In this document: positions 13,006 through 25,837 of the stretch, in pieces
Layout: each line of letters begins with the position of its first letter
Position numbering within the stretch: position 1 is the first letter of the stretch
Origin: Papio anubis
Taxonomy: Eukaryota; Chordata; Mammalia; Primates; Cercopithecidae
Assembly: GCF_008728515.1 (NCBI RefSeq)
Contig: NW_022161845.1
Coordinates: forward strand, 62,001-126,000
Direction of reading: 5' to 3'
DNA: 64,000 bases
Made by a program: the position numbers and the translations under genes
Notes under the pieces: model-generated
What the model saw: the letters and a program-made list of their open reading frames with translations, nothing else
Told to the model about the DNA's origin: nothing
Database searches by the model: none

Positions 13006-13054
13006 TAGTAGAAAAGTTTTGTTGAAAGAGTATGCCAATAAATTTTGTACTTAC

Positions 13055-13250
13055 TTTGCAGAGGCAAAGTGTTTCTAATACACTGTAACTCCAGTTCCTC
13101 TGTCCATTCCAGCTTTGGCAGCATCTGCTTCATCTCACAGTTACCATTCTCTGCCATGGACACTGGTTGACTATTGACTGGTATCTTTCCCAAACACTTC
13201 ATGTGTTGTTGAACTTCCGCCAAGAGAACAGCTTGTATTGCTTCAGTTAC
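13055..13250 (-). CDS. WDR72: WDR72 exon (human exon 18), 196 bases
   Basis: A 196-base exon of 65 codons plus one base. The acceptor is taccttacag followed by GTAACTGAAGC, and the donor is CTGCAAA|gtaagtac. The protein opens VTEAIQAVLLAEVQQHMK and continues through GKIPVNSQPVSMAENGNCEM to EELELQCIRNTLPLQ, about human residues 985-1049, with the last A beginning the next codon. The reading frame runs on into the intron for a few codons, which is read-through and not protein. Two differences from human are recalled: S to C in the MK-C-L stretch and V to I in QCIRN. Phase 0 at entry and phase 1 at exit. Removing this exon and the 80-base exon together would delete exactly 92 codons in frame. 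The remaining C-terminus, about 53 residues, is not in the window. Confidence 0.97.
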
Positions 13251-13252
13251 CT
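13245..13252 (-). promoter_or_regulatory. AG|GTAACT juxtaposed acceptor and weaker donor at exon 18
   Basis: The acceptor ttacag is followed at once by GTAACT. Joined to the upstream exon end GTGCAG it would form CAG|GTAACT, a passable but weaker donor than the one at exon 17. Confidence 0.45.
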
Positions 13253-13884
13253 GTAAGGTATTTTTTTAAGTGAATTATTTTTAGTATTATTACAAATGCT
13301 TAGGTATGTTGCAAAAAATCCAAAGCCCGGAATTTAAATTTGAACAGGTTTCCATAAACAATAACTTTTCATTCTTCTAGCATTAGCATCCACAACAACT
13401 GAAATGTACGTAGCAACAACTGGCACCCAGACTTTCACGCTGTTCTTTTTTTTTTTTCCTTTGGCAATGCAAGAGATTCTAAAAGGATACTTGAGGGGCG
13501 TTTTTTTAAAGTCCAGAATGTCAAACATTACACTATGGGACAAAGAGGAGTTTTCAATTATTTTTCCTATTTTCGTTTCCACCAGAAGATAAAGAAAATT
13601 CATTTGAATTTATCCTATGGCTCTTAAAGACATGGTTAGATCCTCAAACTATGTATAGCTCCAAAGCATTATTTAAACAAAACACTGCATTTAAACTATG
13701 CTTTACACAGAAAATTAAAGAAATGACTTTAATAACAAATCTCACTAAATTTTGTGTATACCTATGTGGTTTTACATATATTAAGGTATTGCAAGGCACG
13801 TCTTCCAATTGCTGTGTATGCCCAGTCAAGGACCTATGGTTCGAAGGAGGGGGAAAGGAACACTTGCCACAGAACATCCACCCA
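13251..13884. other. Intron 17 next to exon 18, no recognised element
   Basis: Contains the polypyrimidine tract and acceptor for exon 18 at its left edge, and two T runs near 13446 and 13500. Otherwise unremarkable. Confidence 0.45.
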
Positions 13885-14005
13885 AATTCTTCATTTTTAA
13901 AATGAAGAATCTGGGGCATGACACCTCAAGGTTACATAGACTTGGTGGACAGACCTTCTGATCCCTGATTCTGTCTTTCAAAGTACATGTCCACTCAAGA
14001 TTCTA
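13885..14005 (+). repeat. MIR fragment
   Basis: Phrase order tttttaaaatgaagaatctg, caaggttacatagacttggtgg, ccctgattctgtctttcaaagtacatg follows the second half of MIR. Confidence 0.5.
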
Positions 14006-14200
14006 TATCCTCTACCTTCAGTGCAAAGCTAGTGACAGTTTCCTAGACCTCTTCCTGGTAAAAGATGAGGTAAGGTCTAGCAGTTAGGTATAGCCAAAAG
14101 AAGGCCAGGAGCTGAATTAGGGAGAGAAAAGAAGGACATGGTTGATATAGACAAACCAGGTACACCTTCTCATTACCCTTCTCCAGCCAATAGTTAAACA

Positions 14201-14250
14201 TTTCATATAGCTACATCCAAGTGCTTTTCATATAGCCACATCCCAGTGCC
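14201..14250. repeat. 25-base tandem duplication
   Basis: tttcatatagctacatccaa + gtgc is followed directly by a near copy with two substitutions (tttcatatagccacatccca + gtgc). Confidence 0.85.
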
Positions 14251-14883
14251 ATAGCATATATATTTTCCCCTCAGAAGTCTGTCCTCTGTCAAGCTGACTC
14301 ATGTTCCACAATTGCCACTGTCCCCCTCCATTACTCCCGGTCTACCCATAGGCACGTCTAGAGCTAGGGATATGGGACAACACCGAGAGTGGTGACCTAG
14401 AGATGCTTTGGCCAAAAACTGAACATGTATTTATGTAAATATGTATTCCATCTTTTTTGCATGTAATGATAGTATGTGAGACCTTCAGGTTCCAGGGACA
14501 TCCAAGGAGCTTATTATGATGGCAGATACTTGCTGAATTCCTGGGACAGAGAAGATGGCCTCTGACTTTTAAATATAGGAAGCTTCCTGAGAATACTGGA
14601 GCAACTTCCTGATTGCCGATTATCTCCCTGTCCTTATCCAGCAGACACTCAAACGTTTGATTAAGGAGTGAAAAAAGGCTAATGAATAGTAGAATATCAC
14701 TATTGCATACCATGCATACTAACATGTAGTACTGCCTATTTGCAATACAAGTGAATGGTGCTTACTCATGAATATCATGTAATGAGATATTTAACATCAG
14801 AGTATCAATTATATACCATTAATCTAAGATATACTTCTGCACATCATGATGCTGGTAAATAACGCATATTAATATCTACCATA
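14251..14883. other. Intron, no recognised element
   Basis: Moderate GC compared with the flanks. A 127-codon open frame on the minus strand (14342-14725) resembles no protein I know. Confidence 0.4.
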
Positions 14884-15072
14884 TGAGACCAGCCTGGTTG
14901 ACATGGTGAAACCCTGTCTTTACAAAAAAATGCAAAAATTAGCCTGGCTTGGTGGTGTTCACCTGTAGTCCCAGCTACTCAGGAGGCTGAGACAGGATGA
15001 TTGCTTGAACCCAGGAGGCAGAGGATGCAGTGAGTCCAGATCATACCCCTGCACTCCAGCCTGGGTGACAAA
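14884..15072 (+). mobile_element. Alu, 5' truncated
   Basis: From atgagaccagcctggttgac to cactccagcctgggtgacaa. The 5' quarter is missing, and a TA/TG microsatellite replaces the A-rich tail. Confidence 0.9.
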
Positions 15073-15076
15073 TCTG

Positions 15077-15157
15077 GTATATATATATGTGTGTGTGTAT
15101 ATATACATATATATATGTATATCACACCAGTATATCACATCAGTATATCACACCACT
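15077..15157. repeat. (TA)n/(TG)n microsatellite and 13-base minisatellite
   Basis: Alternating TA and TG units at 15077-15122 lead into three copies of tatatcacaccag (with one substitution) at 15118-15156. Confidence 0.9.
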
Positions 15158-15374
15158 TCTGAGATATAAATATAAATTATTATATATGTTTCTTGCTAAC
15201 ATATACTGCTATATATATACTACAGTATTGGTAAACCATGCTGATTTATGTATATCACATGATGGGATATATTGTATTACTTATTCATGATGAACAATTT
15301 TATAACACTGAAGTTATTTCATTTTAACTTTGTCATACATGTTATTTCATAGCACTGGTTCGATGATGTGGATA
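15158..15374. other. Intron, no recognised element
   Basis: AT-rich spacer. Confidence 0.45.
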
Positions 15375-15545
15375 ATGTGGTAGAAAGAACTCAGGATTAT
15401 AAGTGAAAAGGTTTGCATTTCCTATTCCACTATGACAGTTACCACAAATCCAACCTTTGACAAGTCACAAACTTCTCTGAAACTTCATGTTCTCACTTAC
15501 AAAAGAGTTTGTGATACTGAGAGACATTAGGATAAGAGCTGTCAA
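15375..15545 (+). repeat. MIR
   Basis: Good order: ggtagaaagaactcaggatt, cctattccactatgacag, acctttgacaagtcacaaacttctctgaaac, ttctcacttacaaaagag. These align with the first two thirds of MIR. Confidence 0.75.
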
Positions 15546-17095
15546 TAACAGAATAGTGCACGGAAATTGCTCTTTCTATACTCATAAATTAAGGATACTG
15601 GACAATTTTCTAAGACCCACAATGTGTCCAGACTATATCATACCCCTCAGAATGGGTAGTTTGGCCATATGCCTTCACTGGGCTTATGGCTGTCCTCTCA
15701 CCCTGGGATGCTTATCAACCCAGAGGCATGCCCACAGTTGGGATCTAAAATGTCATCTCTCCCACTGAATATAATATCCTAAACAACTTGGATAATCATT
15801 ATTTCTTAAAAATATACAGGAACTTATGTATTTTAATTTAATATTTCTAATTATTTGATTTACATGTCACGACTTCACTTTTTTTAACTGTTGATTTTTT
15901 TACATAGTCATCACCACAAATGCATATTATAAGAATAAAGAAATGAACATCATCAAAAACAAGTGGAACAGAAATAACTATAGAATAAAATAGATTAACC
16001 ATGATGAGTAGGGTACTCAGAGCCACAACAGTTAAAAGCGAATACTGAATGGCATCCAATTGGAAAGAAACTCAAAATATATATTTCAACTCAGTGTGAG
16101 ATGAGAGAAAGGCTGTATCTTCTAAACATGTAATAATGTTATTACAGTATCTGGAATAGAGTGGACACTAAATAAATAGTAGTGGAATTGAAATAGATTC
16201 TGCAGACTTTCAAAAATAAACTGTGGAAAGTATAATTTATTGATAGTTTATAACTATCAATACTTGAGTCTCTCTCTATAAATGTAGCAGATAGATTTTA
16301 CAGGTAGTCAATAGAAATGGAATTTTCTCCAACAAAATATAAAATATTTATATGGCATTTTATATAACTTCATAATTTTAATAATGAGCTAGCATTGAGC
16401 ATTATGGCTATAAAGCTGTCTTCCCAACATATATAAATAAATTTCTTCCAAAGCATAGATATCAAAGAATCGTATTCTTTTATGAGGCAATGTGCACAGA
16501 TTAAAAATAAAGTTTACAAACTAATTGACTGGAAAGAGTCAGCTACAAATCTGGGACATATGCTTATTAACTAAAGGTATTACTGAGTCCTAGGCAAGCC
16601 AAAAATTTTAGTGGTATTCCATTAACACCTTGAAAGAACAAAATACTGTAAAATAGCATAGAGCATCATGAGGATGCATAAGAACCCCTGTGTCCTGGTT
16701 GTTGTTCCAGTGTCTAGTTTTTTTGTTATAAAACATTTTTCCCAACACTCTGCTCATGCTGACCTTTCATGTCTTTGCGGTGTCTCCTGGAAAAGCAACA
16801 TTTCTAACTGGAGGCCTAAATGTCATGATGTGTACCCAGTGGTGTTAAATTATAAAATCCAAAGAAATTTAGTGCAGTACCAGAAACATGCAAATTAGCA
16901 ATCCCCAAACTTTTCTGTTTCTTTTCCAGCATTTATTTTTATGTTGATTGTTCAATGTGTCAAAAGCAAAAGAGACAATCTCTAGACAAACCTATTCATC
17001 AGCAAAATTAATTCATTCTTCCCCTAACCTTAAAGGTAAACATTCAACTTCTGGAGCTAATTTTGCTCGTTTTACAAAAGCATTCCATTTAACCA
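15546..17095. other. Intron, mostly unrecognised
   Basis: AT-rich. A MIR or L2-like tail (gaatagagtggacactaaataaatag) sits near 16151. The rest holds no exon or nameable repeat up to the L1 start. Confidence 0.4.
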
Positions 17096-20000
17096 GGGTT
17101 AAAATGAAAGAAAAATTGTTAAGGACAGCTAGAGAGAAAGGCCAGGTCACTTACAAAGAGAAGCCCATTAGACTAACAGTGGACCTCTCAGTGGAAACCT
17201 TACATGCCAGAAGAGATTGGGGGACAATAGTCAAAATTCTTAAATAAAAGGAAATGCAACCCAGAATTTCATACCTAGCTTAACTAAGCTTCATAAGGGA
17301 AGGAGAAAAAAGATCCTTCTCAGACAAGCAAATGTTAAGGAAATTCGTTACCACTGGACCTGCCTTACAAGAGCTCCTGAAGAAAGCACTAAATATAGAA
17401 AGGACAGACTGTTACCAGCCATTACAAAAACACACTGAAGCACACAGACCAGTGACACTGTAAAGCAACCACATAAACACATCTGCAAAATAACCAGCTA
17501 ACATCATGATGACAGGATGAAATCCATACATATCAATACTAATCTTAAATGTAAATGGACTAAATGCCTCAATTAAATGACATAGAGTGGTACGCTAGAT
17601 AAAGAACCAAAACTATCAGTATGTAGTCTTCAACATAACATGTCAACCCTCAAAATAAAGGGTTGGAGGAAAATCTACCAAGCAAGTGGAAAAAAGGAAA
17701 AAGCAGGGGTTGCAATCCTAGTTTCTGACAAAACAGACTTTAAACCAACAAAGATCAAAAAAGACAAAGACATTACATAATGGTAAAGGGTTCAATTCAA
17801 CAGGAGGAGCTAACTATCCTAAATATAAATACAACCAACACAGGAGCACACAGATTCATAAAGCAAGTTCTTAGAGACCTACAAAGAGACTTAGATCCTC
17901 ACACAATAATCATGGGAGACTTTAACACCTCACTGACAATATTAGACAGATAACTGAGACAGAACATTAACAAAGATATTCAGGACCTGAACTCAGCAGT
18001 GGATCAAATGGACCTGATGTCTATAGAACTCTCCACCCCAAAACAACAGAATATACATTTCTTTCATCACCACAGGACACCTATTCTAAAATTGATCATA
18101 ATTGGAAGTAAAACACTCCTTAGCAAATGCAAAATAACTGAAATCATAACAAACAGTCACCAGGACCACACCACAATCAAATTAGAACTCAAGACTAAGA
18201 AATTCACTCAAAACCATGTAATCACATGGAAATTGAATAACCTACTCCTGAATGACTTTTGGGTAAATGAAATTAAGGCAGAAATGAAAAAGATCTTCAA
18301 AACTACCAAGAATAAAGATACAACATACCAGAATCTCTGGGACAGAGCTAAAGCAGGGTTAAGAGAGTAATTAATGGCACTAAATGCCCAGATCAAAAAA
18401 CTAGAAAGATCTCATGTTAACAACCTAACATTACAACTAAAAGAACTAGAGAATCAAGAGCAAAAAAATCCCAACGCTAACAGAAGATCAGAAATAACCA
18501 AAATTAGAGCTGAACTAAAGGAGAGAAAGACACGAAAAAACTATTGAAAAGATCAACAAATCCAAGAGCTGGTTTTTAGAAAAAAATAATAAAATGGATC
18601 ACTCGCTAGACTAATAAAGAAGAAAAGAGAGAAGATTCAAATAACACAATCAGAAATGATAAGGGAGATATTACCACTGACCCAACAGAAATACAATCCT
18701 CGGAGAATATTACAAACTAGTAATATATGCACACGGCCTAGAAAATCTAGAAGAAATGGATAAATTCCTGGACACATGCACCCTTGAAGCCTGAACCAGG
18801 AAGAAACTGAATCCCTGAACAGACTAATAATGAGTTCTGAAATTGAGGCAGTTAAATAAACAGCTTACCAACCAAAAAAAGCACAGGACCAGACAGATTC
18901 ACAGATGAATTATACGAGATATACAAAGAAGAGCTGGTATCATTCCTACTGAAACTATCTGAAAAATTAGAAAAGGAAAGGACTCCTCCCTAACTCATTC
19001 TATGAGGCCAGCACCACCCTGATACCAAAACCTGGCAGAAATATGACAAAAAAAGAAAATTTCAGGTCAGTATTCCTGATGAACATCAATGAAAATATCC
19101 TCAACAAAATACTGGAAAACCGAATCCAGTAGCATATCAAAAAGCTTACCCACCATGATCGAGTATGCTTCATCTCTGGGGTGCAAGTTTGGTTCAACAC
19201 ATGCAAATCAATAAATATGAGTCATCACATAAACAGAACTGAAGACAAAACCACATGATTATCTCAATAGAAGCAGAAAAGGCATTCAATAAAATTCAAC
19301 AGCACTTCATGTTAAAAACTCTCAATAAAGAAGACATTGAAGGAACATATCTTGAAATAATAAGAGACATATGTGACAAAACCACAGCCAACATCTTACT
19401 GAATAGGCAAAAGCTAGAACCCTTCCTCCCTGAAAATCAGCACAAGACAAGGATGCCCTGTCTCACTACTCCTATTCAATACAGTATTGGAATTTCTGGT
19501 CAGGGCAATCCCACAAAGGAAACCAATAGGTCATTCAAATAGGAAAAGAGGAAGTCAAACTATCCTGTTTGAAGATGTCATGATCATGTATCTAGAAAAG
19601 CCCATCGTCTCAGCCCAAAAATGTCTTAAGCTGTTAAGTAACTTCAGCGAAGTCTCAGGATACAAAATCAAAGTGCAAAAATCATTAACATTCCTATAAA
19701 CAACAGTCAAGCTGAGAGCCAAATCACAAATGAACTCCCATTCACAATTGCAACAAGAAGAATAAAATACCTAGGAATACAGCCAACTAGAAAGGTGAAG
19801 GATCTCTACAAGGAGAATAACAAACCATGGCTCAAATAAATCAGAGATGACACAAACAAATGGAAAAACATTCCATGTTCATGAATAGGAAGAATCAATA
19901 TCGTTAAAATGGCCATGTTGCCTAGCAATTCACGGATTCACTGCCATTCATATCAAGCTATCAATGTCATTTTTCACATAACTAGAAAAAACTATCTTAA

Positions 20001-21500
20001 AATTCATATGGAACCAAAAAAGAGTTAGAATGTCCAGGGCAATCCTAAGAAAAAAAAACAAAGTTGGAGGCGTCATGTTACCTGATTTCAAACTATACTA
20101 CAGGGCTACAGTAACCAAAACAGCAATATATTGGTACAAGAACAGACACATGGACCAATGGAACAGAATAGAGAACCCAGAAATAAGAGCACACACCTAC
20201 AACTATCTGATCTTTGGTGAACCTGACAAAAACAAGCAATAGGGAAAGGATTCCTTATTTAATAAATGGTGCTGGGATAACTAACCAGTGTTAGCCACAT
20301 GCAGAAGATTAAAACTGGACCCCTGCCTTATACCGTATACAAAAATTAACTCAAGATGGATTAAACACTTGAATGTAAAACACAAAATTATAAAAACCCT
20401 GGAAGACAACCTAAGCAATACCATTCAGGACATAGGCATAGGCAAAGGTTTAATGGCCAAGATGCCAAAAGCAACTGCAACAAAAGCAAACATTGGCAAA
20501 TGGGATCTAATTAAACTAAAGAGCTTCTGCACAGCGAAAGAAATTACCAATAGAGTAAACAGGCAACCTACAGAATGGGAGAAAATTTTTGCAAACTATG
20601 CATCTGACAAAGGTCTAACATCCAGGTTCTACAAAGAACTTAAACAAATTTACAATAAAAAAGAAAACTCTATTAAAACATGGGCAAAGGAAATGAACAG
20701 ACACTTTTGTGGCCAAAAATCATATGAAAAAAAGGTTAACATCACTGATCATTAGAGAAATGCAAATCAAAACCACAATGAGATAACACCTCACACCAGT
20801 CAGAATGTTGAAGTCAAAAAATTACAGATTAAAAAATAAAAAAATAACAGATGCTGGAGAGGCTGTGGAGTAAAGGAACACTTATACATCGTTGATGGAA
20901 ATGTAAATTAGTTCAGCCATTGTGGAAGACAGTGTGGTGATTCCTCAAAGACCTAAAGACAGAAATACCATTCAACCCAGCAATCCCATTAGTGGATATA
21001 TACCCAAAGGAATATAAATCATTCTATTATAGAGACACATGCACACGTATGTTCATTGCAGATCTATTCGCAATGACAAAGACATGGAATAAACCTAAAT
21101 GTCAATCAATGGTAGACTGGATAAAGAAAATGTGGCTCATATACACCATGGAATACTATGCAGCCATAAAAGAGAACAAGACCATGTCCTTTGCACTGAC
21201 ATGGATGGAGTCAGAGGCCATTATCCTCCAATAAACTGACACAGGAACAGAAAACCAAATACTGAATGTTCTCACTTATAAGTGGGAGCTAAATGATGGG
21301 AACACTTGAACACGACCTACCCTGCAACCTACTGAAGAGCAGAAGGTGGGAGGAGAGAGAGGATCAGGAAAAACTACTAATGGGTACTAGGCTTAATGTC
21401 TGAGAGATGAAATAATCTGTACAGCAAACCCCCATTATACAAGTTTATCTATGAAACAAATCTGCACTTATACCCCTCAACTTAACATAAAAGTTTTCAA
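17096..21500 (+). mobile_element. Primate L1 (L1PB-like), 5' truncated, defective
   Basis: About 4.4 kb of L1 in one piece, antisense to WDR72. It starts in the C-terminal part of ORF1, whose frame ends early at 17247. ORF2 follows from the endonuclease part through reverse transcriptase to the C-terminal part, broken by many stops, frameshifts and small indels. The 3' UTR has gggtactaggcttaatgtc and cccccattatacaagtttat, ending in an A-rich tail. Its subfamily is judged by eye. No open frame is longer than 155 codons, so it is dead. Confidence 0.95.
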
Positions 21501-21570
21501 AAAAGTAAAATCAAGCTAACATAATTCAACTAACTGCTTAAATGAATGATTTTATAAATAATTTGAGGAT

Positions 21571-21856
21571 GGCTGGGCGTGGTGGTTCACACTTGTAATC
21601 CCAGCACTTTGGGAGGCCAAGGCAGGAGGATCATTTGAGGTCAGGAGTTTGAGACCAGCCTGACCTACATGGTGAGACTCTATCTCTACTAAAAATATAA
21701 AAATTAACTGAGCATGGTGGCTCATGCCTGTAATCCCAGCTACTTGGAAGGATGAGGCAGGAGAGTCGCTTGAACCTGGAAGACGGAGGCTGCAGTGAGC
21801 CGAGATCATGCCACTGCACTCCAGCCTGGGTGACAGAAAGAAAAAGTAATAATAAT
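21571..21856 (+). mobile_element. AluS-type, full length
   Basis: From ggctgggcgtggtggttcac to a short tail with AAT units. AATAATTTGAGGAT flanks it on both sides (21557-21570 and 21857-21870), a clean target duplication. Confidence 0.95.
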
Positions 21857-21870
21857 AATAATTTGAGGAT

Positions 21871-22394
21871 CGGCTATTGAAGCAGTAAAATGGATACTTG
21901 GAAGAATCTCTATTCTTCCTGAAGGGCCGCAATACTCATTTCCATTTTACATATGAGCAAGACAAATAGTCAAGAAGTTTAACCTATCTTCCAGATCATG
22001 CATCAGGCCAGTAGCAGAGATGAGAAGAGAATCTCGAAAGCTGGACTTTCTGTAGAGTGGGTAAATTCTCTGGTAGTCTTCATCTAAAGCCAGCATTTCA
22101 CATACCGTCACAGAGTCATAGAACCTTAAAGGTCTGTTAGTCCAAACATGCTCAAAGCACATTAAAGTTTATTTGAAGGTCAAATGAACAACTACCAAAG
22201 ATCTTCAAGCGAGAGCAATTTAAGAGAAATGTTTTGTTGAATCCTTCTTTTTAATATTTTTTTCCCCATTTAGGAACTTTCTGGCTACTGGGGAAAAAAT
22301 CTCACTTTTAATAGATAGGCCTTTTTGGGGTGACTACTTATGTGCTGATAAAGTTGTATGTACTTGTGTTTATTCCAATTATTACAGAGGTTGC
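21871..22394. other. Intron, no recognised element
   Basis: A possible old repeat (22060-22160) with no clear match. Confidence 0.4.
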
Positions 22395-22910
22395 CTGCAT
22401 AGCTACTCATTCATTCATTAAATATGCATTGACTGCGTACTGTCACTTCTGCTTTTCTGGGCATTGGTAAGAGAGGGGCAAATGAGACAAACAAGGTCAC
22501 TGCTCTCAGCAAGCTTATATAACAGTGTGAAGACAAAATAAGCAAGCAAAACAGTAAATAATATAATTTCCATTAAAAGTAATCACAGCAAAAAAACTAG
22601 GTAATGTGATGATGACTAGATGAGTGGGGTTGGGTAGAATGTGGCAACAATATTAGTTGGAGTTATAAAAGAAGACTTCTTTAAGGAGATAGATTTTTAA
22701 GCAAAAGACCTAAATGATTAATGAAGACATGAGAATTCTAGACCAACAGAACAGTAAGATCCTGAGTTCAGATGAGCTTTATGTCTTCTGAAAATAAAAA
22801 GAAAGCCAGTTGGGGCTACATCAAGGTAAGATAGGAGGTGGTAAATGATGACAGATGGGGTCAGGCTGGGGAAAAAAATCACATGCATACCTGCAGGCCA
22901 GGACAACTAG
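22395..22910 (+). repeat. L2, long 3' part
   Basis: Starts tactcattcattcattaaatatgc and keeps the L2 order: actgctctcagcaagctta, ggagatagatttttaagc, gaattctagaccaacag, cagttggggctacatcaagg. Confidence 0.85.
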
Positions 22911-23267
22911 TTTTTATAGCCATTCCAACTGTGTATATTTAGTATTACAGCATCAGCCCCTACAGTATATTACGAGTTAACTTTTTTTGTTTCCTTATAA
23001 CCAAGAATAATCATTTGTAATTGGAGTTATTGCTATTTCAATCTTGCAAATTTGATATGTAATGTATCAAGTTCATAAAAAAGAATAAACTTCTAGTAAA
23101 CATTCATCGAATCAATGCACAACTATTTATTGTACAATGCACAAAAGTACTGGTAAAATTTTGAGACCAAAAGGAGCCTTAAAGGAGAAAGAAGGACTTA
23201 AATTGGACATTGAAGAAACCAGCCCTCTAAGTCAACTCACAGATGAGGTACTCTCAGAATGTAAAAA
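22911..23267. other. Intron, no recognised element
   Basis: AT-rich spacer ending in an A run. Confidence 0.45.
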
Positions 23268-24476
23268 AAAAAAAAGATTTATTAAACTACAAAACTATAG
23301 TAACCAAAAGGCATGGTACTGGCTCAAAAGTAGACCTATGGACCAATAGAAGAGAACAGAGAACCCAGAAATGAATCCATACACCTACAGTGAACTCATT
23401 TTTGACAAAAGTGCCAAGAACATACATTGGGGAAAAGAGAGCCTCTTCAATAAATGGTGCTGGGAAATCCTTATGCAGAAGAATGAAACTAGACCCCTAT
23501 CTCTTACCATATACAAAAGTCAAATCAAAATGCATTGAAGACTTAAATCTAAGACATTAAACTATCAAACTACTACAAGAAAACATTGGCGGAGATCTCC
23601 AGGTCATTGGTCTGGGCAAAAATTTCCTGAGTAAGCACAGGCAACCAATGCAAAAATGGACAAATGGAATCACACCAAATTTAAAAGCTTCGCATAGCAA
23701 AGGAAACAATCAACAAAATCAAGAGACAATCCACAGAATGAGAAAATATTTGCAAACTACCCATCTGACGAGGGATTAATACCCAGAGTATATAAGGAGC
23801 GCAAACAACTCTATAGGAAAAATCTAACAATCCAATAAAATAATGGCCAAAATAAACGAATAGACATTTCTCAAAAGAAGACATACAAAGAATAAACAGG
23901 CATATGCAAAGGTACTCAACATCACTTATCATCAGAGAAATGCAAATCAAAGCAACAATGCAATATCATGTCACCCCAGTTAAAATGGCTTATATCCAAA
24001 ATACAGGCAATATCAAATGCTGGTAAGGATGTGGAGAAAAGAAAATCCACTGTTGGTGGAAATGTAAACTAGTGCAACCACTATGGAGAACAGTTTGGAG
24101 GTTCCTCAAAAAACTAAAAATAGGTCTATCATATGATACAGCAATCCCACTGCTCAGTATAACCCAAAAGAAAGCAAACCAGTATATCAAAGAGAAATCT
24201 GAACTCCTATGTTTGTTGCAGAACTGTTCACAACAGCCAACATTTGGAAGCAACATAGGTATTTGGAAGCAATTAAGTATCCATCAACAGATAAACGGAT
24301 AGAGAAAACATGGTACACAACACAATAGAGCACTATTCAGTTACAAAAAAATGAGATCCTGTCATTTGCAACATCATGGATAAGCTGGAGATCATTATGT
24401 TAAGTGAAATAAGCCAGGCACAGATACACTAATATTGAATGTTTTCACTTATGTGTGGAATCTCGAAACCAAAACA

Positions 24477-24793
24477 GGTCAGGTGAGATGGCACACACCT
24501 GTAAGCCTAGCACTTTGGAAGGCTGAGGTGGGCAGATCGCTTGAGCCCAGGAATTTGAGACCAGCCTGAGCAATATGGCAAAACCCCATCTCTTTAAAAA
24601 TACAAAAAATTAGCCAGGTGTGGTGGTGCACGCCTGTAGTTCCAGCTACTTGGGAGGCTGAGGTGGGAGGATCACTTGAGCCTGGTAGAGTGAGGCTGCA
24701 GTGAGCTGTTACTGTACCACTGCACTCCAGCGTGGGTGACAGAGAAAGATGCTTTCTCAAAAATAAATAAATAAACAAATAAATAAATAAATA
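24477..24793 (+). mobile_element. AluJ-type inside the L1MA
   Basis: From ggtcaggtgagatggcacac to a long (AAAT/CAAAT)n tail. The phrase gcttgagcccaggaatttg is AluJ-like. Its tail received the AluY that follows. Confidence 0.95.
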
Positions 24794-25120
24794 GGCCGGG
24801 CACGGTGGCTCACACCTGTAATGCCAGCACTTTGGGAGGCCGAGATGGGCGGATCACGAGGTCAGGAATTCGAGACCATCCTGGTTAACATGGGGAAACC
24901 CCGTCTCTACTAAAAAAAATACAAAAAACTAGCCGGGTGAGGTGGCGGGCGCCTGTAGTCCCAGCTACTTGGGAGACTGAGGCAGGAGAATGGTGTGAAC
25001 CTGGGAGGCGGAACTTGCAGTGAGCTGAGATCCGGCCACTGCACTCCAGCCTGGGTGATAGAGCGAGACTCCATCTCAAAAAAAAAAAAAAATAAAAATA
25101 AATAAATAAATAAATAAATA
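24794..25120 (+). mobile_element. AluY, inserted in the tail of an AluJ
   Basis: Begins ggccgggcacggtggctcac and has gatcacgaggtcaggaattc and gtggcgggcgcctgtagtcc. The right arm has gagatccggccactgcactc, where human AluY usually reads gatcgcgccactgc. I associate this variant with Old World monkey AluY, from memory. It ends in an AAAT tail. Confidence 0.95.
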
Positions 25121-25495
25121 ACTACATTGAACTCATGGACGTAGAGAGTAGAAGAATGGTTAGCAGAGGCTGGGAAGGGTAGTGTGGAATAGGGGTAGGT
25201 GGGGATGATTAATAGGCGCCAAAAAAAGTCAGAAAGAATGAATAAAACCTACTATTTGATACCACAACAGGGTGACTATAGTCAATAATAATTTAATTTT
25301 ACTTTTTAAGATAACTAAAAGAGTATAAATGGATTATTTCTAACACAAAGGACAAATGCTTTAGGTGATGGATACTCCATTCTCTATGATGTGATAATTA
25401 GGCATTGCATGCCTGTATTAAAATATTTCATGTACCCCATAAATATATATGACCACTACGTGCCAACAAAAATCAAAAATTTAAAAAAATTATAA

Positions 25496-25837
25496 TTTCA
25501 CATAATCAAATTCCCACACATAGGTACTTTAATGTATGTCATATTTGGAAATCAAATAATGGACAATTCTGCTTCAGACTGAAGCTTCAACAAGCAAGAA
25601 ATTACCTGTGATGACAAGAACCTCCCTCCCTCAGCCCCTGGCATTCACGCTCCCCTGGTGAATGGTGTACCCTTTCTTATGTTATGGCCTGTGTTTTCCC
25701 TCATCTCTATGCCTGTTCAAAGGCTATTTTATGAGGACAAGAGTAACTACTTGTATTTTCAGATACAGCGGTGTACCCATGAACCACAGCAGCAAGGAAC
25801 TCTTCTAGTAACTTCATGAATGTGAATTATATCATAC
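25496..25837. other. Intron 17 just downstream of exon 17
   Basis: Unique-looking, less AT-rich sequence with no recognised repeat. Confidence 0.45.

Larger units (their letters stand above)
23268..25495 (+). mobile_element. L1MA-type L1, 5' truncated, with nested Alus
   Basis: ORF2 C-terminal sequence from tattaaactacaaaactatag onward, broken by stops, then a 3' UTR with gataccacaacagggtgact, ctccattctctatgatgtg and cccataaatatatatgacc, all typical of L1MA. It is interrupted by AluJ and AluY at 24477-25120 and continues after them. Confidence 0.9.

Noticed and set aside
1..13054. Final WDR72 exon(s) with the C-terminal 53 residues
   Set aside because: I looked on the minus strand for text like SPVKHDSN, DVEDMPDR and SWIAKV and found none; they probably lie beyond the left edge.
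20288..20755. 155-codon open frame on the plus strand
   Set aside because: A surviving stretch of the ORF2 of a dead L1, not a gene.
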